From: Prevotella sp.
GTDB lineage: Bacteria > Bacteroidota > Bacteroidia > Bacteroidales > Bacteroidaceae
Direction: 5' to 3'
Assembly (NCBI GenBank): GCA_017458225.1
Contig: JAFTFX010000011.1
Location: forward strand, 54,472 to 118,471
DNA: 64,000 bases
A program made the position numbers and the translations under genes. This document shows, one piece after another, positions 1 through 9,012 of the stretch. Numbering within the stretch: position 1 is the stretch's first letter; every line of letters begins with the position of its first letter. Below the pieces are notes generated by a model that was given only the letters and a program-made list of their open reading frames with translations, did not search any database and was not told the DNA's origin.

Positions 1-2
1 AG

Positions 3-41
3 AAAAAGAAGAAGAAACGTGACCATGCTCCCAAGAATTAG
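3..41 (+). CDS. C-terminal tail of an upstream gene (partial)
   Basis: A frame open from the left edge encodes a lysine-rich end (five Lys, then RDHAPKN) and stops at a TAG inside the start of gldH. Bacteroidales genomes often carry a PSP1/RicT-family gene with a lysine-rich C-terminus just before gldH, so this is probably that gene's last twelve codons, overlapping gldH by about 17 bases. Too little is present to name it. Confidence 0.35.
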   Translation, partial: KKKKKRDHAPKN

Positions 42-504
42 TCGCACGGCGCTATCAATACTATGGATTACGGTTGCACTGACAATGGTCGGGTGCAACC
101 GTAAGACCATCTATAGTCGTTATCAGCCGACTCCCCTGGAAGGGTGGGAACCCAATGACAGGCTGACCTTCAGCATCGAACCGATGAAAACTGCCGGCTG
201 CTATGAGGAAATTGTGGGACTGCGCACCACCTCAGACTATCCTTTCATGCGTCTGACGCTGATTGTGGAGCAAGAACTGTTTCCCACGCATCAGCTGATG
301 GTCGACACGATTGATGTTCCGATTGTCGACGAGGACGGTGCCATTCTGGGCAATGGGGTCAGCACTTTTCAGTACACGTTCCCCTTGCGCCGTTTGGACT
401 TGAACCAAGGCGACAGCCTGCAGGTGAGCATCCATCACTTCATGAAGCGCGAGTTGCTGCCCGGCATCTCGGATGTAGGATTTGCGGTCGCCCGGCATCA
501 ATAG
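25..504 (+). CDS. gldH: GldH family lipoprotein
   Basis: Lipoprotein of about 160 residues. The N-terminus is a hydrophobic signal ending in a lipobox (TMVGC), so it should be lipidated and envelope-anchored. Size, the YSRYQPTPLEGW segment after the lipid anchor and a predicted beta-rich body match the GldH family. GldH was named for Flavobacterium gliding, but it is widespread in non-gliding Bacteroidales, where its role is unclear. I chose the ATG at 25; a GTG two codons earlier at 19 is possible. The last ten codons lie in a tandem duplication shared with the end of the convergent rodA. Confidence 0.85.
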   Translation: MLPRISRTALSILWITVALTMVGCNRKTIYSRYQPTPLEGWEPNDRLTFSIEPMKTAGCYEEIVGLRTTSDYPFMRLTLIVEQELFPTHQLMVDTIDVPIVDEDGAILGNGVSTFQYTFPLRRLDLNQGDSLQVSIHHFMKRELLPGISDVGFAVARHQ

Positions 505-538
505 CCGATGTGGGATTTACGGTCGCCCGGCATCAATA
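472..538. repeat. Tandem duplication at the gldH/rodA convergent junction
   Basis: Two 32-bp copies (472-503 and 507-538) agree at 30 of 32 positions with a 35-bp period. The first copy contains the gldH stop codon; the second encodes the end of rodA on the other strand. One of the two differences (G to A, position 519) creates the rodA TAA stop. Confidence 0.9.
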
Positions 539-1971
539 CGAAGGAAGATGAACAGCAGGATGGTGAATCCCCAGAGTGACGAGCCACCATAGCTGAAGAA
601 CGGCAGCGGAATGCCGATAACGGGGGTGAGCCCCAGCACCATGCCTACGTTGATGAAGACATGGAACAGGAAAATGGACAACACACAATAGCCATAGACG
701 CGGCCGAAGGTGCCCGTCTGCCGCTCTGCCAAGTGGATGAGTCGCAGAATGAGTGTCAGGAACAGCAACAGCACGCCGGCTGCTCCAACGAATCCTTCTT
801 CTTCGCCTACCGTACAGAAAATGAAGTCGGTGTCTTGTTCGGGCACATATTTCAGCTTCGTCTGCGTGCCATTCAGGAACCCTTTGCCTTCCAGTCCGCC
901 TGAGCCGATGGCTATCTCGCTTTGATGCACATTATAGCCGGCACCACGCAGGTCTTCCTCCAGCCCGAGCAGCACGTTGATGCGCGTTCGCTGGTGGGGC
1001 TCCAGAATGTTGTTGAGCGCATAGTCGGCTGTGTTGAAGAAAACGACAGACCCCATCGTGAACAGGGCTATCCAGAAATATTGCTGAAAACGGGTGCCCA
1101 GCCATTGCCATGCCAGATAGGCAACGAGGGCGATAGTCAGAAACAGCTGAACCCAGAACAGGTCGAAGGGAATGACGTAGATGGAAAAAATGAGGGAGCA
1201 TAGCGTGACAAGCAGACAGGCTGCTGCCAGACGGAGTGCCTCTTTCTGTTGCCTGACGAACACCCAGACCATGGAACAAGAGAATATCTGGATGAGCAGT
1301 AGCACGACAAACTTGCCCACAGAAGTGGGTGTGCTGAAGAGTGGTACATCGGCATAGCGGATGCCTACGACGAAATAGACAACCATCGCCACACCCGTAA
1401 AGAGAATACTGCCCGTCATGCCTTCGCGATAGAGCATCAGGAAGAAGCTGAAATAGACCAGTGCAGAGCCCGTCTCGCGTTGCATGACAATGAAGAGCAT
1501 GGGGGTGAAGATGATGGCCAGCGTGATGAGGAAGTCTTTCCACCGGTGGATGTCGTAGCCGTATGTGCTCATGAACTTGGCCAAGGCCAGGGCCGTGGCG
1601 AACTTGGCAAACTCGGCCGGTTGCAGACGCAGCGGACCTAACACGAGCCAAGAGCGCGAGCCCTTGATGCTGTGGGGATTGAATATGGTGGCAAAAAGCA
1701 ACAGCAGCAACACGGCAAAAAGGATATAGGCAAACGTGTCGTAGAACCGATCGTCGAGCAGAAGGATGGTCAGACTGAGGAAGATGGACGTGCCTATCCA
1801 GATGATTTGCATGCCGGAACGGGTGGACAGCGAGAAAAGGTCGTTGTCGCCATAGGTATAGCTGGCACCACAGACGCTGAGCCATCCAAAGGACAGCAGG
1901 GCGACGTAAATGACGATCGTCCACCAGTCTAACGACCGGAAAATGCTATTTCTACCTGTTCTCTGTTCCAT
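517..1971 (-). CDS. rodA: Rod shape-determining protein RodA (SEDS glycosyltransferase)
   Basis: Polytopic SEDS-family membrane protein that polymerises lipid II into glycan strands in the elongasome, paired with the class B PBP encoded directly upstream. The C-terminal half carries the family signature: a GSGGLEGKGFLNG segment, PEQDTDFIFCTVGEEEGF, and a late PLPFFSYGGSS loop. At 484 residues it is longer than proteobacterial RodA (about 370); the extra length is additional hydrophobic sequence in the middle, as is usual in Bacteroidetes. Its start lies inside the end of mrdA (20-bp overlap), so the two are translationally coupled in the mre operon. Confidence 0.96.
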   Translation of the reverse strand: MEQRTGRNSIFRSLDWWTIVIYVALLSFGWLSVCGASYTYGDNDLFSLSTRSGMQIIWIGTSIFLSLTILLLDDRFYDTFAYILFAVLLLLLFATIFNPHSIKGSRSWLVLGPLRLQPAEFAKFATALALAKFMSTYGYDIHRWKDFLITLAIIFTPMLFIVMQRETGSALVYFSFFLMLYREGMTGSILFTGVAMVVYFVVGIRYADVPLFSTPTSVGKFVVLLLIQIFSCSMVWVFVRQQKEALRLAAACLLVTLCSLIFSIYVIPFDLFWVQLFLTIALVAYLAWQWLGTRFQQYFWIALFTMGSVVFFNTADYALNNILEPHQRTRINVLLGLEEDLRGAGYNVHQSEIAIGSGGLEGKGFLNGTQTKLKYVPEQDTDFIFCTVGEEEGFVGAAGVLLLFLTLILRLIHLAERQTGTFGRVYGYCVLSIFLFHVFINVGMVLGLTPVIGIPLPFFSYGGSSLWGFTILLFIFLRIDAGRP

Positions 1972-3799
1972 AGTTGATACGCTTTTCTTGAATGGCAGTG
2001 GCCCTGGCTTCCGATGCCTCTGAGAGACTGCCGTGCAGGTATTGCTCCATCAGCAGTCCGCCGATGGGCACGCCGTAGGTGGCACCCCATCCGCCGTTCT
2101 CCACATAGACGGCAATGGCTATCTTGGGGTCGTTCATGGGGGCAAAGCCCATGAAGACGGAGTGGTCGTGACCACGGTTCTGTGCCGTACCCGTCTTGCC
2201 GCAGGCTTCAAAGTCGTAGTGGGCCAGCTCATGACAGGTGCCGCCGAGTGCTGAGGCACGCATGCCCTGCACCACATAGTCGTAGCTTTCGCGGGTGGCC
2301 ATGGTGTAGTGGCGCTTGGTATAGGTGCTGTCGAGGGGCTCGCCCTGCACTTTCTTGACCACATGGGGGGTGATGTAGTAGCCACGGTTGGCTATCGTTG
2401 CTCCAAGATTGGCTATCTGGAGCGGTGTCAGGTTCACCTCACCCTGTCCGATAGAAATTGATATGATGGTCAGTCCATTCCACGAACCTTTGTAGGCTTT
2501 GTCGTAGAACTTGGAGTTGGGGATAAGACCTCGTTTCTCGCCGGGCAAGTCGATGCCAAGACGATAGCCAAAGCCCATGCTGACCATGTAGTCGCGCCAC
2601 GTGTCCATGGCATTTTGCACCGAACCGTATTTCTTGTTGCCAATCATGTAGTAGAGCCCCCAGCAGAAGAATCCGTTGCAGGACGTGGAGAGGGCTGGAA
2701 CAAGTGGCAGGGGGGCAGCATGGCCGTGACAGCCTACGCGCAGTCCCTTATAAATGAATCCGTGACTGCAAGGGTAGGGGGTCTGTGGGGTGATGATACC
2801 TTCTGAGAGGAAGGTGAGGCCTTGCGAAGTCTTGAAGGTAGAGCCTGGAGGATATTGCCCCATGATGCTGCGGTTGAGCAGGGGCTTCCAGGCATCGCGA
2901 CTGAGTTCGCGGTGGCTCTTTGAACGTTTGCGGCCCACCATCATGCGTGGGTCGTAGGAGGGTGAACTGACCATGCAGAGCACTTCGCCTGTCTGGGGCT
3001 CGATGGCTACGATGCTGCCGATCTTGCCCTCCATCAGACGTTCACCCAGTGCCTGTAGCTTGTAGTCAATGCCCAAGGTGAGGTTCTTCCCTGGAATGGG
3101 CTGACGGTCGAGTGCACCATCTTGATAGCGGCCTTTGATGCGTCCGTGGGCATCGCGCAGCAGAATCTGTATGCCTTTCTCACCACGAAGCTGTTTCTCA
3201 TAGCTACGCTCAACGCCCAACTTCCCGATGTAGTCGCCCGGCTGGTAGTAGTCGTCGGCTTCAATGTCAGCAGGCGATACCTCGGCAACGTCGCCCAGCA
3301 CATGGGCACCATAGGGATGCTGATACTGGCGGATGCTGCGTCGCTGGATGTAGAAACCGGGAAAACGGTAGATTTTCTCTTGAAAGACGCTGAAATCCTT
3401 GTCGGAGAGTTGACTGAGGAACATCTGCTGGGTGAAACGGGAATAGCCGGGATTGCGCGAACGGTCCTTGATGGTCGACATGCGCTGTTGGAATTCTTCT
3501 TTCGTGATGCCCAGCGTCTGGCAGAATTCCAAGGTGTCAAGGCGGTCCTTGGCTTCATTCATGACCACCATGATGTCGTAGGATGGCTGATTGAAGACCA
3601 GCAGTTCGCCATTGCGGTCGCGGATGACACCGCGTGAAGGGAACTCCACCTTTTTCAGAAAGGCATTCGAGTCGGCATTCTTCTTGTAGTCGTCGCTCAT
3701 CAGCTGCAGAAAGAACAGACGGATGATGTAGACCGTCACAATCAGCACGGCTACACCACCAATCACGTATTTTCTGTTGTCCAGTCCGTAGTCTTTCAC
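1952..3799 (-). CDS. mrdA: Penicillin-binding protein 2 (elongasome transpeptidase)
   Basis: Class B PBP of 615 residues with one N-terminal membrane anchor (residues about 11-33), a PBP dimerisation domain and a C-terminal transpeptidase. Active-site motifs are visible: SxxK as S320-T-F-K323, SxN as S373-C-N375, and KTG in CGKTGTAQN. It cross-links peptidoglycan with RodA during side-wall growth. The start codon overlaps the mreD stop by 4 bp (ATGA) and the end overlaps rodA, consistent with one co-translated operon. Confidence 0.97.
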   Translation of the reverse strand: MKDYGLDNRKYVIGGVAVLIVTVYIIRLFFLQLMSDDYKKNADSNAFLKKVEFPSRGVIRDRNGELLVFNQPSYDIMVVMNEAKDRLDTLEFCQTLGITKEEFQQRMSTIKDRSRNPGYSRFTQQMFLSQLSDKDFSVFQEKIYRFPGFYIQRRSIRQYQHPYGAHVLGDVAEVSPADIEADDYYQPGDYIGKLGVERSYEKQLRGEKGIQILLRDAHGRIKGRYQDGALDRQPIPGKNLTLGIDYKLQALGERLMEGKIGSIVAIEPQTGEVLCMVSSPSYDPRMMVGRKRSKSHRELSRDAWKPLLNRSIMGQYPPGSTFKTSQGLTFLSEGIITPQTPYPCSHGFIYKGLRVGCHGHAAPLPLVPALSTSCNGFFCWGLYYMIGNKKYGSVQNAMDTWRDYMVSMGFGYRLGIDLPGEKRGLIPNSKFYDKAYKGSWNGLTIISISIGQGEVNLTPLQIANLGATIANRGYYITPHVVKKVQGEPLDSTYTKRHYTMATRESYDYVVQGMRASALGGTCHELAHYDFEACGKTGTAQNRGHDHSVFMGFAPMNDPKIAIAVYVENGGWGATYGVPIGGLLMEQYLHGSLSEASEARATAIQEKRINYGTENR

Positions 3800-4293
3800 T
3801 TCCTAACGCTTTCTAAGGTCAGTATGAGCAAGATGGTCAGAAGTGAACTGCCAATGATGCATTGCAGCCAATACAGCCAGTTGAAGAAGTTGAAGGCTTC
3901 GAATGAGAAGAAAGCAAGACAGAAAAGCGTGACGGCCAGCGTTGTATAGGTGGCGAACTTGCCCCAGCCTAAGTTCAGTGCACTAACCTGCATGTTCTCG
4001 TCGGCATCGCGTGGAATGAAGAGTTCAAGCAGATAGGGTTGAATGGCACCGATAAGCGTCAGGGAAGCACTGGCTACACCTGGGGTGTTGGTGAACATGT
4101 CGACGACAAGTCCCAGCGAGAAACTCCACAGCAGGAGAGCCCACTTGCTATAATTGCGTGGAAACATGAGCACGAAATAGACATAGAGCAACGGGGTGGC
4201 GAAGCCGAACAGCTGGATACGGTTCAGTACCAATGCCTGTGCTATGCAAAACAGCAGGAAGATTCCCACACGTTTCAAGGTGTCTATTGTCAT
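3796..4293 (-). CDS. mreD: Rod shape-determining protein MreD
   Basis: Small integral membrane protein (165 residues, about five hydrophobic segments) between mreC and mrdA. Sequence conservation in MreD is low, so the call rests on length, topology and position in the mreB-C-D-mrdA-rodA order. It is thought to connect MreB/MreC with the synthetic enzymes. The gap to mreC is about 50 bp. Confidence 0.93.
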   Translation of the reverse strand: MTIDTLKRVGIFLLFCIAQALVLNRIQLFGFATPLLYVYFVLMFPRNYSKWALLLWSFSLGLVVDMFTNTPGVASASLTLIGAIQPYLLELFIPRDADENMQVSALNLGWGKFATYTTLAVTLFCLAFFSFEAFNFFNWLYWLQCIIGSSLLTILLILTLESVRK

Positions 4294-4343
4294 GACTCTT
4301 TGTCTTTTTTTTGTTCGTTGTTTAAGACTGTCGCCTCGGACGG

Positions 4344-5207
4344 TCAGTTCCTTCTCAGCATCAGCGAGTCGTTGGTCGCCTCTTTCAGTCGCATGCGCTC
4401 AGCCATTCCCTTGTCGTTGATGACGCAAACATCGCGCAGACATGAGAAATCAGTAGACAGGCGTATCTGCAGCCTGTAGGAGAGACCGTCGGCAGAATTG
4501 AAAATCTTCTCAATCTTGCCCACAGAAATGCCGTGCGGAAAGATAGATGAATAGCCGCTGGTCTCAATCCAGTCGCCTTTTCTGAGCTTCGCATGTCGGG
4601 GAATGTCCTCTACGTATGCTGTCATGGGGTCCACACCATCCCATGCAAGATAGCCGAAATAGTCGCTGCCTCGGATGGCGCAGCTGATGCGTGAACGCTT
4701 GTTCAAGGCTGGCAGGACGACAGAGTAGTGCTGGCTGGCCAAATAGACAACGCCTACGATGCCATTGCCGCAGACAACACCCATGTCGGTCTTGATGCTG
4801 TCGGCCAGTCCTTTGTCAATCGTAATCATGTTGTCCAGCGTGTTCACTGAATTGGAGATCACCTTGGCCGGTATCAGCTGAAACTCTTTGAGATTCTCCA
4901 TCTCTGCATGTTGGGCCGCCGTCGTGTCGCCTGTGACATCGGCATATTTCTGCTTCAGCTTGTCCAGTTGCAACTCCAGAAAGACATTTCGCTGCGCCAG
5001 TTCCTCATTCTGTCGGGTCAGCGAGAAGAAATGCTCCACTCCCGACTGCCACTCATAGACCTTTCCTGCCACGACATTGGCCGACGAGACCCACACACTG
5101 CCTTGGTAGTTGTTGTAGTTGAATAGCATGACAACACTGACTGCCTCCAGAAAAAGGAAAAGCAGCCAGTGAAAATGTCTTGTCAGGAAAATCCAGAGAT
5201 TTTGCAT
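4344..5207 (-). CDS. mreC: Rod shape-determining protein MreC
   Basis: Bitopic protein of 287 residues: short cytoplasmic start, one membrane helix (residues about 12-30), a coiled-coil stretch (about 65-100, rich in Glu, Gln, Lys and Leu) and a beta-rich periplasmic domain with the family-typical GVVGVVYLAS-like and SxxYSSIFPxGI motifs. MreC scaffolds the elongasome and activates PBP2. It begins one base after the mreB stop. Confidence 0.95.
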   Translation of the reverse strand: MQNLWIFLTRHFHWLLFLFLEAVSVVMLFNYNNYQGSVWVSSANVVAGKVYEWQSGVEHFFSLTRQNEELAQRNVFLELQLDKLKQKYADVTGDTTAAQHAEMENLKEFQLIPAKVISNSVNTLDNMITIDKGLADSIKTDMGVVCGNGIVGVVYLASQHYSVVLPALNKRSRISCAIRGSDYFGYLAWDGVDPMTAYVEDIPRHAKLRKGDWIETSGYSSIFPHGISVGKIEKIFNSADGLSYRLQIRLSTDFSCLRDVCVINDKGMAERMRLKEATNDSLMLRRN

Positions 5208-5208
5208 A

Positions 5209-6231
5209 TTAGCGCATCAGGAACGAGAAGCGGTCAACATTCTTCAGGGCAATACCGGCACCCTTTGCCACAGAGTGCAGAGGATCTTCGGGAACGTGGA
5301 AAGGAATGTTGATCTTGTCCTCCAGACGCTTGTCGAGACCGCGCAACAGCGCACCACCTCCAGAGAGGTAGATGCCATTCTTCACAATGTCGGCATACAG
5401 TTCGGGAGGCGTGTTCTCCAGTGCAGAAAGAACAGCATTCTCAATCTTCGCCACCGTCTTGTCCAGACAGTGCGCAATCTCCTGATAGCAAACGGGCACC
5501 TCCATAGGCAGCGCCGTGATGCGGTTCGGGCCGTGAACAATGTAGTCTTCAGGTGCATCGTCGCCCAGGTCGGTGAGAGCCGAGCCTACATGAATCTTGA
5601 TACGTTCAGCCATGCGCTCACTCACTTTCACATTGTGCTGGCGCGACATGTATTCCTGGATATCGGCCGTCAGGTCGTCGCCGGCAGTGCGGATAGAGTT
5701 GTTTGAGACGATGCCGCCCAGTGAGATAACGGCAATCTCGGTAGAACCACCACCAATGTCGACAATCATGTTGCCTTCAGGAGCTTCTACATCAATACCG
5801 ATACCGATAGCAGCTGCCATAGGCTCGAAAATCAGGTAGACATCGCGGCCGTCAGCATGTTCCGCAGAGTCACGGACGGCACGCAGTTCCACTTCGGTAG
5901 AGCCAGAGGGAACGCCGATAACCATGCGGAGTGATGGTGAGAACAGGTGATGACCAGAGTTCACCATTTTGATCAAACCGCGCATCATCTGCTCGCAGGC
6001 AGAGAAGTCGGCTATCACACCGTCGCGCAACGGGCGAATGGTACGTATGTTGTCGTGAGTCTTCTCATACATCATCTTTGCCTTCTCACCCACCGCAATC
6101 ATCTTGTCCGTGCGGCGGTCTAAAGCAACCACCGAAGGCTCGTCGACAACAATCTTGTCATCGCAAATGATAATTGTATTAGCTGTGCCAAGGTCCATGG
6201 CCAGCTCTTGTCTGAAACTGAAAAATCCCAT
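5209..6231 (-). CDS. mreB: Rod shape-determining protein MreB
   Basis: Actin-like ATPase of 340 residues. The phosphate-1 motif (DLGTANTII), phosphate-2 motif (VDIGGGSTEIA) and adenosine motif (LSGGGALLRG) are all intact. MreB filaments at the inner membrane guide lateral wall synthesis. First gene of the five-gene shape operon; the gap to the purH-type gene upstream is only 39 bp and holds short TTACTCATTA repeats, so co-transcription with that gene is possible. Confidence 0.97.
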   Translation of the reverse strand: MGFFSFRQELAMDLGTANTIIICDDKIVVDEPSVVALDRRTDKMIAVGEKAKMMYEKTHDNIRTIRPLRDGVIADFSACEQMMRGLIKMVNSGHHLFSPSLRMVIGVPSGSTEVELRAVRDSAEHADGRDVYLIFEPMAAAIGIGIDVEAPEGNMIVDIGGGSTEIAVISLGGIVSNNSIRTAGDDLTADIQEYMSRQHNVKVSERMAERIKIHVGSALTDLGDDAPEDYIVHGPNRITALPMEVPVCYQEIAHCLDKTVAKIENAVLSALENTPPELYADIVKNGIYLSGGGALLRGLDKRLEDKINIPFHVPEDPLHSVAKGAGIALKNVDRFSFLMR

Positions 6232-6250
6232 ACTTTCTTAATCTAATCAG

Positions 6251-6276
6251 TAATTACTCATTACTCATTATTAATT
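6251..6276. repeat. TTACTCATTA short repeat between mreB and the purH-type gene
   Basis: Degenerate direct repeat of an ATTACTC-type unit that fills the gap and runs into the last codons of the next gene. A second stretch of the same motif lies at 6885-6906 on the other side of that gene, so the gene is bracketed by the motif. Confidence 0.55.
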
Positions 6277-6867
6277 CTTAGCAAACCAGCCGTGTATAGC
6301 TGTGTCGTAGTGCGAACTGACACCAAAGGCACGGGTCGCAAACATGCGACGGTCTTCAAGGTCGGTCTGTGCACCCTTCTTGTTCAGAATATCAAGCAAA
6401 ACAGAATATTCAGCTTTTGAAGGCACAATCACCACATCCTTGAAGTTCTTCGCACCGGCACGAATCAGCGAGATGCCGCCAATGTCGATCTTCTCAATGA
6501 TGTCGGCTTCTGAAGCACCGCTGGCAACAGTCTGTTCAAAGGGATACAAATCGACAACAACCAAGTCGATTTCAGGAATTTCATATTTAGCCATCTGCTC
6601 GCGGTCGCCCTCATTGTCGCGACGACCCAGTATGCCGCCGAACACTTTCGGGTGCAGCGTCTTCACGCGGCCGCCTAAGATAGATGGATACGTCGTCACG
6701 TCTTCAACTTTCTGACATTCATAGCCCAGCGACTCAATGAATGTCTGTGTGCCGCCCGTAGAGAGAAACTTCACACCTTCGTCATTCAGTTTCTTCAGCA
6801 ACTCCTCCAGTCCGTCCTTGTGGAACACGGAGATCAGTGCGGTCTTAATCTTTTTTGCTTCTGCCAT
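6271..6867 (-). CDS. purH: Stand-alone IMP cyclohydrolase domain (PurH N-terminal half)
   Basis: Catalyses ring closure of FAICAR to IMP, the last step of purine synthesis. The 198 residues correspond only to the MGS-like cyclohydrolase half of bifunctional PurH: SVFHKDGLEELLKKL, FLSTGGT, GGRVKTLHPKVFGGIL and DLVVVDLYPFEQTV are all present, then the protein stops at a normal stop codon after HGWFAKN. The AICAR transformylase half (usually another 300 residues) is absent and does not follow out of frame; mreB comes next. A separate transformylase gene elsewhere is expected. Confidence 0.9.
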   Translation of the reverse strand: MAEAKKIKTALISVFHKDGLEELLKKLNDEGVKFLSTGGTQTFIESLGYECQKVEDVTTYPSILGGRVKTLHPKVFGGILGRRDNEGDREQMAKYEIPEIDLVVVDLYPFEQTVASGASEADIIEKIDIGGISLIRAGAKNFKDVVIVPSKAEYSVLLDILNKKGAQTDLEDRRMFATRAFGVSSHYDTAIHGWFAKN

Positions 6868-6871
6868 AATT

Positions 6872-6887
6872 TTTATAACGTTATAAA
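6872..6887. promoter_or_regulatory. 16-bp perfect palindrome upstream of the IMP cyclohydrolase start
   Basis: TTTATAACGTTATAAA lies four bases before the start codon on the minus strand. It could be an operator or an mRNA hairpin over the ribosome-binding region. No factor can be named. Confidence 0.4.
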
Positions 6888-6920
6888 TTACTCATTACTA
6901 ATTAATCTATAATGAGGGCG

Positions 6921-6928
6921 CAAAGATA
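6921..6928 (-). promoter_or_regulatory. Bacteroidetes -7 element for purH-mre
   Basis: Minus-strand TATCTTTG fits the TAnnTTTG consensus, 54 bases upstream of the cyclohydrolase start. A TTTG/TTG -33 element at the expected spacing is not clear. Confidence 0.5.
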
Positions 6929-6995
6929 CAAAAAAAGTTAGGAGTTCTTGCGTTTCTAACCCTCTTTTTTATAAAAACCGCACTTTTCTTGACCC

Positions 6996-7400
6996 TTATT
7001 TATTCTTTTTATAGTAGTCGAGGGCCAACTGTACATTCTGGATGATGGCATCCGACGTGAATGTAGCTCCCGTCACACCGTCAACTTTCATCTTCTGCGC
7101 ATCGTTCACCTTCTTGTTGTCCCACTTGTCAAGCAGGCCTTTCTTCACTCTGGCCATGTATTTGGGCGTTTCCTGATTCTTCAGGGCTTCCACCTTCACC
7201 ACCTTGTTCTTCTTGATGTAGACCTTGACAGGTGTCGTGCTCACATAACCCGTTATGTTCTTGCCCAAAGTGGTGGTGTTGACGACATACATGCCGTCTT
7301 CTTTTGTCATAACCTTGTCATCTTCTGGTGTGGCGCTCTGCAGTGCGAAGGCCAACATGAGCAGTGCAAGACTACTCGTAAAAACAGCTATTTTCTTCAT
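6996..7400 (-). CDS. Exported FMN-binding domain protein
   Basis: 134 residues: an N-terminal signal or anchor helix (residues about 4-20), then an FMN_bind domain of the NqrC/RnfG type. The flavinylation motif DGVTGATFTS is intact, with Thr113 the expected site for covalent FMN attached by an ApbE-type flavin transferase. Such proteins carry electrons outside the cytoplasm. It lies 64 bp after the DUF6850-like gene on the same strand with no obvious promoter between, so it is probably the last gene of the 13.8-7.0 kb operon. No apbE gene is in the window. Confidence 0.85.
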   Translation of the reverse strand: MKKIAVFTSSLALLMLAFALQSATPEDDKVMTKEDGMYVVNTTTLGKNITGYVSTTPVKVYIKKNKVVKVEALKNQETPKYMARVKKGLLDKWDNKKVNDAQKMKVDGVTGATFTSDAIIQNVQLALDYYKKNK

Positions 7401-7464
7401 GATAGAATCTCTTTGTATGATTATTTTATACTTTTTCTATAAGATGCTTATTTTGTGGAATGGT

Positions 7465-8988
7465 TTAATTGAACAGTCCGATGCTCAAGCCAATTGTTTT
7501 GCTATTGAGCGAATTGTTCGTTTTGAGATAGTCGCCGTATGCACGGACGAACCATCGGGTATCTGTTCCCTTGATTTTCAGTGGGAACTGATAGGTCAGC
7601 TGCAGATGGCCGCGCCAGTAGTTGGCCGCATAATAGCTTAGGTCGGGCAGCAAAACCTGTTTGGCATAGTCGGTGGTGGGGTCGGCCAAGTCCAGTTCAG
7701 GGCTCTGTGCCACATAACCGCCAGCGCTGGCTTCCACCCACAGCCGCTTCGTGATGGCTCCGCCGCCTTCGGCCATGATGGTCGTACCGCCATGGCTGAA
7801 TGTCGATGTGGGCAGCAGGTACTTGTTCTTGCTGTCGTCAAGTGCAACATGGAAACCTGCGTATGCCTGCTCTTCTCGTCCCTTGCAGAAGTGGGCGCGA
7901 TAGAGAATGTCGGCATTGAAAACGTTCACCTGATAGCGTTTCTTGTAGGTAAGCAGCCTTTCGTATGAATAGGAAGTCAGTCCTGTTGATGCATCCTGTG
8001 TGGCAATCAGTTTCTGTCGATACTCGTCAGCGTATGCCTGGTCAATGTTCATGCTGATGTCCAACTGATGAATGGTGTTCTCCTCGTAGAAGCGGTTGCG
8101 CAGGGCGATGCCATATTGATAGTCCACATAGCGTCCAGGCTCATATTTGTATTGTTCATAGGCATACTCTTCACCACGTTCGATGGATAGAGATAGCAGT
8201 GAGTGCTGGGTTTGGGAATGAAAGGCATACGACAGTTCGCCGCCGAAACGGTGGTCCACCCATTCACGCCAAAAACTCTCATAGCCGTTAGTCTTGCCGT
8301 CAACATTCTCCAGTCCCGACATGAAATAGTATTTGATGGTGGCATTCTTCTGCTCGTTCTTGACACCCGTAAACTTCTCTTTCCGGCGATGATAGCTGCC
8401 GCTGAGGGCTACGGTGTGCATCCCTGCCGTATAGGCAACGGCCGGCGTGACCTTGTAGTCGAGCAGTTGGATGCGCGGACGTGGGTCGCGCAGTCGGCTC
8501 AGGTCGCCAGCTTTGTAGTCAAGTCGCATGCCGAATCGCCATCCGTTGAATGCAGTTGTTCCGATAGCAGCCGTGAAATCGAAGTCTTGAAAGTCGTACT
8601 TACCCTTGATGGCACTGCCGGAGAAGTAGGGATTGGCATTGTAGGGACGCATCACATCAGCCCACGACCGTTCTTTGGTACGTCCGAGGTCGAAGTCGAA
8701 ACGCCCGTAGCCGTACAGGTATTTCCCGATAGTCTGATAACGCTCGCTCTTGAAGCGCAACTGGTTGGTCTGGTTGCCTTCTTGAATGCGTGTGTAGTCG
8801 CCTGAGTGGTGCTCTCCGTTGAAAAGCGCATAGCCACGGTTGTGCAGAGAGTCAATGCCCAGTGCAGCGGCATTGCTGGTCAGTCGCCACAGCTGTGTTG
8901 CGTCATCATAGCGATAGGCCCCTTCCTGCGCATGGGCGGATGCCATGAACAGCAGAAGAGATGTATATAGAAAGATGGTTCGTCTCAT
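7465..8988 (-). CDS. DUF6850-like outer-membrane beta-barrel protein
   Basis: 507 residues with a signal peptide (cleavage likely after SAHA, residue about 20) and a body of alternating aromatic and polar strands (for example GKYLYGYGRFDFDLG and a terminal IGLSIGLFN) typical of a Bacteroidetes outer-membrane barrel. I recognise it as resembling DUF6850 proteins, which accompany DUF4876 lipoproteins and TonB receptors; function unknown. 24 bp after the DUF4876 gene. Confidence 0.8.
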   Translation of the reverse strand: MRRTIFLYTSLLLFMASAHAQEGAYRYDDATQLWRLTSNAAALGIDSLHNRGYALFNGEHHSGDYTRIQEGNQTNQLRFKSERYQTIGKYLYGYGRFDFDLGRTKERSWADVMRPYNANPYFSGSAIKGKYDFQDFDFTAAIGTTAFNGWRFGMRLDYKAGDLSRLRDPRPRIQLLDYKVTPAVAYTAGMHTVALSGSYHRRKEKFTGVKNEQKNATIKYYFMSGLENVDGKTNGYESFWREWVDHRFGGELSYAFHSQTQHSLLSLSIERGEEYAYEQYKYEPGRYVDYQYGIALRNRFYEENTIHQLDISMNIDQAYADEYRQKLIATQDASTGLTSYSYERLLTYKKRYQVNVFNADILYRAHFCKGREEQAYAGFHVALDDSKNKYLLPTSTFSHGGTTIMAEGGGAITKRLWVEASAGGYVAQSPELDLADPTTDYAKQVLLPDLSYYAANYWRGHLQLTYQFPLKIKGTDTRWFVRAYGDYLKTNNSLNSKTIGLSIGLFN

Positions 8989-9012
8989 TGTTCCGTAATT
9001 TCGTCTTGTTGA

